NCBI GenBank assembly: GCA_964399035.1 | Contig: CAYNPH010000078.1 | Span: forward strand, 1-13,174 | Length of the DNA stretch: 13,174 nt | Origin: WAOL01 sp964399035 | GTDB taxonomy: Archaea > Thermoproteota > Thermoprotei_A > Sulfolobales > NBVN01 | Reading direction: 5' to 3' | Part shown: one piece after another, positions 1 through 5,667 of the stretch | Position numbering within the stretch: the stretch's first letter is position 1 | How the letters are laid out: the number at the start of each line of letters is the position of its first letter | Translations under genes and position numbers: made by a program | Notes under the pieces: generated by a model | What the model saw: the letters and a program-made list of their open reading frames with translations, nothing else | Database searches by the model: none | Told to the model about the DNA's origin: nothing

Positions 1-259
1 ACGCCCTATCCCGACAACCAGAGCGGGATCTAACTCTTTGATCTTTCAATTCATTCTTGCTTGATACCTTCCTTATATGCGTCCTTTACCGACTTATACA
101 GCTCGTCTTTCAATTCATTCTTGCTTGATACACGACCTAACGGTGTCCGAAGTAATAGAGCGTGCGGTTACTTTCAATTCATTCTTGCTTGATACCCCGC
201 AGTAAAACACAATCTTTTTCGGGTGTAATTATGACTTTCAATTCATTCTTGCTTGATAC
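1..259 (-). CRISPR. CRISPR array, leader-proximal end (continues off the left edge)
   Basis: Four identical 25-base repeats lie at 43-67, 107-131, 171-195 and 235-259, in exact 64-base register. On the plus strand each begins CTTTCAATTCATT and ends CTTGCTTGATAC. The three spacers between them are each exactly 39 bases (68-106, 132-170, 196-234). Bases 1-2 (AC) match the end of a further repeat, which would make 3-42 a fourth spacer of 40 bases, so the array continues leftward outside the window. Read on the minus strand the repeat ends in ATTGAAAG, the 8-base tag of crenarchaeal crRNAs. Transcription is therefore inferred to run leftward, with 235-259 the first repeat and 196-234 the newest spacer. 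No cas genes are in the window, so the type cannot be assigned. Confidence 0.97.
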
Positions 260-432
260 CGAATATTTATATACCCCCTTTATAAATAAGGGTTTCCCTC
301 AGCTCATTCCCGAGCGTGGGGACCATGAGAACACCATTGGAAGTAGTTACTAGGGGAGCGGTTCACGCGTAGAGTTTCCAGAAATGAATCTTGGTTCATT
401 TGGTTGTGGTGGCTCCCTAAAGACCAATTCAA
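260..432 (-). promoter_or_regulatory. CRISPR leader with TATA box
   Basis: This AT-rich segment flanks the first repeat on the side predicted to be the leader from repeat polarity. On the minus strand a TATA-like element (TTTATAAA core, plus positions 279-288) lies about 24 bases upstream of the first repeat, so transcription would begin at or just before position 259. A second TATA-like stretch at 261-274 is too close to the repeat to fit as well. The leader's outer limit is not visible; I end it before the cruF-like gene region. Orientation is inferred from the repeat end and promoter spacing. Confidence 0.7.
382..401. repeat. Perfect inverted repeat in the CRISPR leader region
   Basis: Arms AAATGAA (382-388) and TTCATTT (395-401) are perfectly complementary around a 6-base centre. 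The dyad is about 120 bases from the first CRISPR repeat, in non-coding sequence. It could be a protein-binding site for leader or array regulation, or an RNA hairpin downstream of the cruF-like gene. Its function is unknown. Confidence 0.5.
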
Positions 433-494
433 TCATTGCGTGTGCGTCAGCGATAGCTGGTCGGTCATCGCCGTTTTCTGGGTTGTTGTTGGGT

Positions 495-1247
495 TTATGT
501 TGTTTGTGGTGTTTTGTTTGTGAGTGTTGCTGGGATTGCTATTAGTGCTGTTGTGGCTGCTGCTATGGGTCCTGTTAGGTTTGGCCCTATGTAGGTTGTG
601 AAGAATATTGTTAGGGTTACGTACGGTATTGTTAGGGCTTTCGTGTTTGGTGTTGGGGCGTTTCCTTGGGTGAGTTCGTGTGTCGCTATTATTGCGGCTG
701 AGACTATGAACCATCCTGTGAAGTTGCTTGCGGGGATTCCGAACCATTTGGGGCCCCACCCGCTTAGCCATGTCCATGCGTGCACTACGTTGACCATGAA
801 GGGATCCATGGCTAGGTCGAGTAGCACCATTAGTGTGGAGGTGTAGAGTACCTTGAGGATGCCGCCCCTCCTGATGATTGATGACGCCACTAGGTACGTG
901 AGGTATGAGTAGAAGCCCCACATGATCGGGACCGTTATTGGTACTCCGAGCAGGCGGGGGGCTCTTAGGGATAGGTACTCGTACCTTCCGAAGGGCACGC
1001 CCGTGTTGACCCCCGCGATCTCCGCTACCAGCCCTATGGCGAAGCCCGCGGCCGGTATTATGAGTAGGTGCCTGAACTTCTTTGAGGTCGCGGCAGCCAG
1101 TAGGGAGGCCACGTACCCTAGCATGTACGCGGCTAGCGTCACTTGACTGCCTCGCGCGAGGAACACGGCTAGGTGACCGAGTATGAGGGGGACGGTGATC
1201 GCCGCCGTGACCCAACGGTCGGTGCTTTGCGTGGGCGTGTAGCTCAC
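495..1247 (-). CDS. cruF: CruF-type carotenoid hydratase-like membrane protein (DUF422/COG2324)
   Basis: This 250-residue, very hydrophobic protein has about seven predicted membrane segments (roughly residues 13-32, 37-53, 60-80, 104-125, 132-150, 177-194 and 205-241). It carries family hallmarks: an acidic-glycine stretch at 72-91 (E76, then GVPFGRYEY), DLAMDP at 144-149, and GIPASNFTGW at 170-179. Known members hydrate the 1',2' end of acyclic carotenoids, such as cyanobacterial CruF and haloarchaeal bisanhydrobacterioruberin hydratase, so the role is inferred to be carotenoid or related isoprenoid modification in the membrane. The start is GTG at 1247; a TATA-like element about 26 bases upstream suggests a leaderless transcript. 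The C-terminal 80 or so codons use A/C-ending, T/N/P-rich codons unlike the rest. It lies 69 bases downstream of a glycosyltransferase in the same direction. The family is fairly sure, the substrate is not. Confidence 0.82.
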   Translation of the reverse strand: MSYTPTQSTDRWVTAAITVPLILGHLAVFLARGSQVTLAAYMLGYVASLLAAATSKKFRHLLIIPAAGFAIGLVAEIAGVNTGVPFGRYEYLSLRAPRLLGVPITVPIMWGFYSYLTYLVASSIIRRGGILKVLYTSTLMVLLDLAMDPFMVNVVHAWTWLSGWGPKWFGIPASNFTGWFIVSAAIIATHELTQGNAPTPNTKALTIPYVTLTIFFTTYIGPNLTGPIAAATTALIAIPATLTNKTPQTT

Positions 1248-1269
1248 CCGGTAAAAACCTTAGCTTAGC

Positions 1270-1277
1270 TAATTTAG
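1270..1277 (-). promoter_or_regulatory. TATA-like element for the cruF-like gene
   Basis: On the minus strand CTAAATTA is centred about 26 bases upstream of the GTG start at 1247. That spacing places the transcription start at or next to the start codon. No Shine-Dalgarno site is evident, which fits a leaderless mRNA. The gene may also be read through from the glycosyltransferase upstream. Confidence 0.45.
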
Positions 1278-1281
1278 GTGT

Positions 1282-1303
1282 GGGTGGGGGTGAGGGGAGG
1301 GGG
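1282..1303 (+). other. Canonical G-quadruplex motif between two genes
   Basis: Four G-runs of 3, 5, 4 and 5 (1282-1284, 1286-1290, 1294-1297, 1299-1303) are separated by loops of 1, 3 and 1 bases, a textbook intramolecular G-quadruplex pattern. The G-rich strand is the template for the leftward genes, so their RNA would carry the C-rich form. It sits just past the glycosyltransferase stop codon and just before the cruF-like promoter. A role in termination or insulation is inference. Confidence 0.7.
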
Positions 1304-1316
1304 AAGGCGCTGCGTG

Positions 1317-2444
1317 TTACGTGAGGAGCTTCAGGTAGTTTATGACTCCTGAGGTGAATATCGTTGGGGTGAAGTGCCATGAGGTTCTCCAGGCGTTCTT
1401 CGCTATCCTTAAGTACTCGTCGCCACTCATCTTGAGGAGCTTTATGAGGGTCTTGATGGCTTCCTCGTCGCTCTCGTATGCGTAGCCGTTGTACCCGTTC
1501 ACTATTAGCTCCGCTAGCCCGGTCTTCCTGGGTACGACGGGTATGGTTGCTTGGGTCATCGCCTCCACCGGGGCCATGCCGAAGTGCTCGCCTATCCTTA
1601 GGTGGACGTACACCTTCGATGCTTGGTAGTACTTGGCTAGCTCGGCGGGCTTCATGGGCCTGTCGATCAGCTCCACCCCCTCAGTGCTTGAGGCTAGCTC
1701 CTTGAGCTTCTCGTAGTGATCCATGTAGCGCGAGTCAGGTATCCCGACGATGAGTAGGGACGCGTCAGGCACCTCGGGCTTTATGCGCTCCTTAAACCAC
1801 TGGATGAGGACGTCGAGCCTCTTCTGCGGGACGAACCTAGCCACGCTTATGATGCGGGGCCCCTTCCCCTTAATGTCCACCTCCTCCCCCGCCTCGTAGT
1901 ACTCCTTCGGTATCGCGGGGTAAACCACGTTGCTGGGTATCCCGTAGAGCTTGTAGAGGGCCCTAGCCGTGTAGTTTGAGTTGGTTATGTGGAGGTCCGC
2001 CACGCGGTAGAAGCACTCGTACATGTTGGGGAAGCGGTAGTTGTTGAGGAACCTCCTGAGGTTCTCGGGCGTTAACTCCTCCTCCTTCGGGAAGTGGACA
2101 TACATCCCGACCTTAGCCCCGGGCTTCACCGCCTTAACTAGGGTCGCGTAGATGGGTTCCTGAATCATTATGAATGGGAGGAGCTCGCCGTGCTTCCTGA
2201 AGACCTCGTCTAGGGTGTGGATGATGTTGCTTAGCCTTGCCTTAATGCTGTCCTCCTCGTTAATAATGCGGAAGCGCTCGAGCGTGACATTAGGCGTTGG
2301 CTTAAAGAGATCCTCACGGAAGTCCTTGCTCAGGACGACGACCTCGTACCCCTGCTCCTCAAGCCCGTACACGAGTATCTTAGTTAAAACCTCACTCCCT
2401 CCTAGGAAGTGGAGGTGGGGGTGTATGACGAGTACCTTCATCAC
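1317..2444 (-). CDS. GT4-family (GT-B fold) glycosyltransferase
   Basis: This protein of about 375 residues has the two-domain layout of GT4 retaining glycosyltransferases. The N-terminal glycine loop is GGSE (15-18), in the acceptor domain. The C-terminal donor domain starts near 197 with SVARFVPQKRLD (R203 and K208 being the usual nucleotide-sugar phosphate contacts). The EX7E signature is E286 to E294 within EHFGMAPVE. The YVHFP and EHFGM motifs recall ALG2/ALG11-type mannosyltransferases, so a GDP- or UDP-sugar donor and a lipid or glycan acceptor are plausible; neither is determined. Two tandem starts exist, GTG at 2444 and ATG at 2441; ATG has the better spacing to an upstream GGTGGT. 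It is cytosolic or membrane-peripheral, with no membrane segment seen. It precedes the cruF-like gene in the same direction. Confidence 0.9.
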   Translation of the reverse strand: MMKVLVIHPHLHFLGGSEVLTKILVYGLEEQGYEVVVLSKDFREDLFKPTPNVTLERFRIINEEDSIKARLSNIIHTLDEVFRKHGELLPFIMIQEPIYATLVKAVKPGAKVGMYVHFPKEEELTPENLRRFLNNYRFPNMYECFYRVADLHITNSNYTARALYKLYGIPSNVVYPAIPKEYYEAGEEVDIKGKGPRIISVARFVPQKRLDVLIQWFKERIKPEVPDASLLIVGIPDSRYMDHYEKLKELASSTEGVELIDRPMKPAELAKYYQASKVYVHLRIGEHFGMAPVEAMTQATIPVVPRKTGLAELIVNGYNGYAYESDEEAIKTLIKLLKMSGDEYLRIAKNAWRTSWHFTPTIFTSGVINYLKLLT

Positions 2445-2612
2445 TTACCACCGCCGGTAGTATGATACACATGAGAAGCTGGGGGCCGGGCTAATAAGCG
2501 TTGAGTATTCCTCAAGTAATCCTCGAATAATATTATGTTGAGGCACGCGTTAACCACCCTAATGAAGCCCAACGATATATTGCCTGAGCACACTTAATTA
2601 CCGGGGGCGGTA
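2445..2612. promoter_or_regulatory. Divergent promoter region with several dyads
   Basis: This region separates the leftward glycosyltransferase from the rightward epimerase. A plus-strand TATA-like element (CGATATAT, 2573-2580) is about 25 bases from a predicted start near 2602, just before the GTG at 2613. A minus-strand element (CTTATTAG, 2491-2498) fits the glycosyltransferase. Dyads are TTGAG/CTCAA (2501-2505/2511-2515), the palindrome ATAATATTAT (2527-2536) flanked by CCTC and GAGG, and TACC-N6-GGTA immediately before each start codon (2446-2459 and 2599-2612). These may be operators; the regulator is unknown. Confidence 0.5.
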
Positions 2613-3695
2613 GTGAGGATAGCTTCTGTCAGCGCCTACCTAGCAAGGGCAGAGATGATTAAGCCCTTCCGCATAGCGTATGACGTCATAACCTCCGCTG
2701 AAACCGTGTTCGTAAGGATCGAGACCCGTGACGGGCTCGTGGGGTGGGGTGAGGCGCCCCCCGCACCCAAAATCACTGGGGACACCGTAGGGACTATTGC
2801 TGAGGCGGTCAAGCACCTCGCACCAAGGCTGGAGGGCCTGAACCCCGCGGAGTACTGGCGCGTATGGCATGTGATCAACAGTGAGTTAAGGCATAACACC
2901 GCCGCGAAGGCAGGGGTCACGGCCGCGGTGCTCGACATCGCCGGGAAGGCAGCGGGCCTGCCGACGTATAAGCTCCTCGGAGGTTGGGTGAGGGAGTTCG
3001 AGACCGACTATACGTTGAGCCTCGACGAACCGGAAGTCATGGCTGAGGAAGCGCGTGAGTGGGTCGGGAAGGGCTTTAAGGTGCTTAAGGTTAAGCTCGG
3101 CGGGCCGCTAAGCAAGGACCTAGAGAGGGTTAAGGCCGTCAGGGACGCTGTGGGGACGTCGGTGAGGTTAAGGGTCGACGCCAACCAGGCGTGGAGCCTC
3201 AAGGAAGCGGTCGTAATGTCGCGTGAACTAGCTAAGCTCGAGGTCGAGATGATTGAGCAGCCACTACCAGCACGCGCGCTGAGGGACTTAATAGTGCTGA
3301 GGGCAGAATCACCGATACCCATAGTGCTCGATGAGTCCGTACATGACGCTGCCGACGCCCTCGAATGCGTCGTGAGGAGCGCGTGCGACGGCGTCAACAT
3401 AAAGCTAGCTAAGGCGGGAGGCATCCCAGGCGGGCTGGAGATCGGGCGCGTTGTTAGGGCGGCTGGGGCGAAGCTAATGATAGGCTGCATGAACGAGACG
3501 AAGCTAGGCATAACCGCCGGTGCCCACCTAGTCGCGTCGTTAGGCGGCATGGATTACGTCGACCTAGACGCCGACCTATTCCTGAGGAAGGAACCTGTTA
3601 AGGGAGGGATAGAGCGTGAGGGAGGAACCGTAAGGATACCCGACAAACCAGGGCTGGGTGTCGAGGTCCTCGAGGACGAGCTAGAGAAGCTCTGA
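2613..3695 (+). CDS. Dipeptide epimerase (L-Ala-D/L-Glu epimerase-like), enolase superfamily
   Basis: This 360-residue protein has the capping domain plus TIM barrel of the muconate lactonizing enzyme subgroup. All catalytic positions are visible: the KxK motif K159/K161, metal ligands D189 (in DANQAW), E215 (IEQP) and D240 (LDES), and the opposite lysine K264 (NIKLAKAGG). Features specific to dipeptide epimerases are GCMNETKLG (291-299) and a DxD near the barrel end (D317/D319 in DLDAD), which binds the dipeptide amino group in known members. The enzyme should interconvert L- and D- stereochemistry at the C-terminal residue of a dipeptide using Mg2+. The exact dipeptide cannot be read from sequence. 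It is presumably cytosolic. The start is GTG at 2613; a GGGGGCGG stretch directly precedes it. The GH130-like gene follows after 52 bases and may be co-transcribed. Confidence 0.9.
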   Translation: MRIASVSAYLARAEMIKPFRIAYDVITSAETVFVRIETRDGLVGWGEAPPAPKITGDTVGTIAEAVKHLAPRLEGLNPAEYWRVWHVINSELRHNTAAKAGVTAAVLDIAGKAAGLPTYKLLGGWVREFETDYTLSLDEPEVMAEEAREWVGKGFKVLKVKLGGPLSKDLERVKAVRDAVGTSVRLRVDANQAWSLKEAVVMSRELAKLEVEMIEQPLPARALRDLIVLRAESPIPIVLDESVHDAADALECVVRSACDGVNIKLAKAGGIPGGLEIGRVVRAAGAKLMIGCMNETKLGITAGAHLVASLGGMDYVDLDADLFLRKEPVKGGIEREGGTVRIPDKPGLGVEVLEDELEKL

Positions 3696-3747
3696 GGAAA
3701 CGTGTAGGGGCTCGAAGGGAACCACGGTCGATTAGGGGCGGGAATCC

Positions 3748-4902
3748 ATGGTCGCTGAGGACTGGGTATTCAGTACGGTTAACCCGAGCGTCCATGAGTA
3801 CGTGGAGTACCTAAGTAAGGTCCTCAGCAGCAGGAGCGTTGCGGTTGAGGACGTGCTCGCACGTAGGCTCGCTGAGGCTAAGTCAAGGAGGCCTAGGGTT
3901 GAGAGGACGTTTAAGGTGGGGAGCGAGGTATTCGAGGTTAAGGCGTATCTGCTGGGCTCAGACATTGACTTAAGGAGCCCCGCAGGCGTTCAGGTGCCCT
4001 TAAGGATAGCCGCGAACCCCGCCATACTAATCGACGGCGATGATGCCGTGCTGTACGTGAGGGCGTCAACGCTAGGGAGCCACCCAATACCTGACCCTGG
4101 CTCGAGGACGTTCATATGCGTTGGGCGAGCCCCCTTAAGGGAGCTTAAGGGCAGGCTAAGGCTCAACGCTAAGCCAGCCCTCTACCCCCTGGTCTACGTG
4201 GAGAGGGTTGAGGATCCCCGCGTGCTGATTGGTCGGCGCGGCAGGGAACTATATCACGTCAGGGCCGTCATGCCGTCGAAGCCAATAGCTGGGGCACCAT
4301 CCTTCGTGCTGACCTTCACATCAACCCTTAAGGAAGGGAGCGACGCGCCCGAACGCATGGAGCCGGTGAGGTTCAGGGACCCCATCAACGGCGGGGAGGC
4401 GATCATAAGGGATTACAGGGACACGTTCCCGCTCAACGACTCCTTAACGGTGCTTAGGCCGTGGTTAGAGGAGCTAGGGCTGGGGGCACCGCTAGTGGCT
4501 CCTAGGGAGGGACCCGTGGTTGACCCGCTCAACGCGCGCGCATACCCAGAGCTAATGCCCGCCAGTAACGAGAGGAAGACCGGTAGTAACTGCTCGGTGA
4601 GGATATCGAGTAATGAGTGCCTACTAATATTCCACGGCGTCGACTCAGTGTTCGGTGCGTACCACACCTACGCCGCACTACTCAGTAACGATGGGGAGCT
4701 ACTAGCAGTAACCCCGGAACCCGTATCCTCACCCAGACCAAACGACTACTTCGGCGCGAGACCAACAACGCTCTTCCCGTGCGGGGCCGCGTTAGTCGGT
4801 AATGAGGTACTCCTAAGTGCGGGTAAGGACGATGAGATGACGCTAATCCTATCCGCGGCGCTGGACGACATCATGGAGAGAATGAAGTTTATCGCTCCTT
4901 AA
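3748..4902 (+). CDS. Divergent GH130-like glycoside phosphorylase/hydrolase (five-bladed beta-propeller)
   Basis: This 384-residue protein has several landmarks of the GH130 mannoside phosphorylase/hydrolase family in the right order: ANPAILIDGDDAVLYVRA (89-106), the EDPRV catalytic-region motif (E155, D156, R158), RDYRDTFP (221-228, a degenerate form of the usual KDxxLFP), LGLGAP (243-248), CLLIFHGVDSVFGAYHTYAA (291-310), VTPEP (321-325), and LFPCGAALVGNEVLLSAG (342-359). Known members phosphorolyse or hydrolyse beta-mannosides. Oddities are a helical N-terminal region of about 60 residues before the first blade, an insert between LGLGAP and CLLIFHGV (249-290), and weak conservation of the middle blades. 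Substrate, and whether it is a phosphorylase, hydrolase or inactive, are unknown. ATG at 3748 follows an AGGGGCGGG site. It probably shares a transcript with the epimerase. Confidence 0.72.
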   Translation: MVAEDWVFSTVNPSVHEYVEYLSKVLSSRSVAVEDVLARRLAEAKSRRPRVERTFKVGSEVFEVKAYLLGSDIDLRSPAGVQVPLRIAANPAILIDGDDAVLYVRASTLGSHPIPDPGSRTFICVGRAPLRELKGRLRLNAKPALYPLVYVERVEDPRVLIGRRGRELYHVRAVMPSKPIAGAPSFVLTFTSTLKEGSDAPERMEPVRFRDPINGGEAIIRDYRDTFPLNDSLTVLRPWLEELGLGAPLVAPREGPVVDPLNARAYPELMPASNERKTGSNCSVRISSNECLLIFHGVDSVFGAYHTYAALLSNDGELLAVTPEPVSSPRPNDYFGARPTTLFPCGAALVGNEVLLSAGKDDEMTLILSAALDDIMERMKFIAP

Positions 4903-4995
4903 CCTACCCACCCTCAACAATTCTCGAGACATTATAACCTCATACATTACCCTAACTGACACCCTGCATTGCGTGTGGCACGACCTCAGGCACTA

Positions 4996-5022
4996 ATGTA
5001 TATTGGTATAGCCGATATACAT
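4996..5022. promoter_or_regulatory. Palindromic operator/promoter of vapBC
   Basis: Arms ATGTATATTGG (4996-5006) and CCGATATACAT (5012-5022) pair at 10 of 11 positions around a 5-base centre (TATAG). The dyad includes TATA-like sequence and ends 24 bases before the vapB ATG. Ribbon-helix-helix antitoxins usually repress their own operon at such dyads, so an autoregulatory operator overlapping the promoter is inferred. Confidence 0.65.
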
Positions 5023-5046
5023 ATGTGGATGGGGGGCTAGCTCGGC

Positions 5047-5262
5047 ATGGCGGGAACCTATACAACCATTAAGGTATCTAAGAAGACACTGCAATTACTT
5101 GAGGAACTCAAGAGGAAATTCAACGCCGATACCTACGAGGATGTGATCTCTAGGCTTATGCTTGAGTATAGGAGGAGGCTCGTGGAGAGTTACTTCGGCG
5201 TGGATAAGGGCAGAGTCAAAGCTTTCAGTAAGGAGGATCGCGGTGAGGACAGGGAGCTCTGA
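5047..5262 (+). CDS. vapB: VapB-type ribbon-helix-helix antitoxin
   Basis: This small basic/acidic protein of 71 residues starts with a short beta strand (TYTTIKVSKKT, 4-14), followed by two helices (about 14-25 and 29-45). This is the ribbon-helix-helix DNA-binding fold of archaeal VapB antitoxins. The charged C-terminal tail (about 50-71) would wrap the toxin active site. It should dimerise, bind the palindrome just upstream and neutralise the PIN-domain toxin encoded next. The ATG at 5047 follows a G-run (5031-5036) that may serve as a weak ribosome site. Its last 20 bases overlap the vapC start, typical of translationally coupled pairs. Confidence 0.85.
   Translation: MAGTYTTIKVSKKTLQLLEELKRKFNADTYEDVISRLMLEYRRRLVESYFGVDKGRVKAFSKEDRGEDREL
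5230..5238 (+). promoter_or_regulatory. Strong Shine-Dalgarno site that fixes the vapC start
   Basis: AAGGAGGAT lies inside the vapB coding region, with 6 bases between GGAGG and the GTG at 5243. It is one of the strongest ribosome sites in the window. It shows that the natural vapC start is in this reading frame and not at the TTG (5332) of the long downstream open frame. Confidence 0.75.
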
Positions 5263-5667
5263 CATAGTGGTGGACACTTACGCCTGGGTAGAGTACTTCA
5301 GAGGAACTGCTGGGGGGTAGTTAAGAGGTACTTGCTGTCTGCTAGAGGCGTTTACACACCCTCAATAGTTCTTGCCGAGATAGCTAGGAAGTACCTCCGT
5401 GAAGGATTCTCGAGGGACGCGGTGAGTGAAAAGCTTAAGGCCATTGCCAGCATCCCAACCGTAATCCCTATCGATGCGGAGCTAGCGCTGGAGGCTGGGG
5501 AAACATACCTGGAGCTACTTGAACGCTCAAGAAAACGGAAACTAAAACAAAAACCAAGCCTTAATGACGCCATAGTGCTGACAACCGCACGCAGGACGGG
5601 GGCTAAGGTGGTGACGGGAGACCAACACCTCAAGAACTTAAGGGAGACGCTTTGGATAGGCGACTAA
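5243..5667 (+). pseudogene. vapC: VapC PIN-domain toxin, split by a -1 frameshift at a G6 run
   Basis: From GTG 5243 the frame encodes the PIN N-terminus (DIVVDTYAWVEYFRGTAGG) and stops at TAG 5318-5320. The rest of the domain continues in the -1 frame from about 5314 to 5667. Restoring one G to the run at 5312-5317 gives a continuous protein of about 141 residues, the normal VapC length. It would have all four acidic PIN residues: D11 (VVDTYAW), E46 (LAEIAR), D109 (LNDAIV) and D127 (VTGDQHL). PIN toxins are Mg2+-dependent ribonucleases. The break could be a true inactivating deletion, a sequencing or assembly error in the homopolymer, or programmed/slippage frameshifting. The conserved downstream sequence shows little further decay, so the event is recent, artefactual or tolerated. 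Confidence 0.85.

Noticed and set aside
162..353. Small plus-strand open frame across the CRISPR array
   Set aside because: It is built largely from two CRISPR repeats and a spacer, so it is not a gene.
423..440. Degenerate CRISPR-repeat-like sequence (CAATTCA...TTGC) in the leader region
   Set aside because: The match to the repeat is short and gapped and out of the 64-base register, so chance similarity is more likely.
433..1380. Long minus-strand open frame (315 codons) overlapping the cruF-like gene
   Set aside because: It is a shadow frame, rich in H, P, R, N and T with no domain. The 250-residue frame on the same strand has clear family motifs and membrane segments.
3008..3550. Antisense frame of 180 codons opposite the epimerase
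   Set aside because: It is low-complexity (S, A, L, T) and lies opposite a gene with all catalytic motifs, a typical GC-rich shadow.
5332..5667. Stand-alone 111-residue protein starting at TTG 5332
   Set aside because: It is the C-terminal part of the PIN domain. It lacks the first catalytic aspartate and has no ribosome site, whereas the GTG at 5243 has a strong one.
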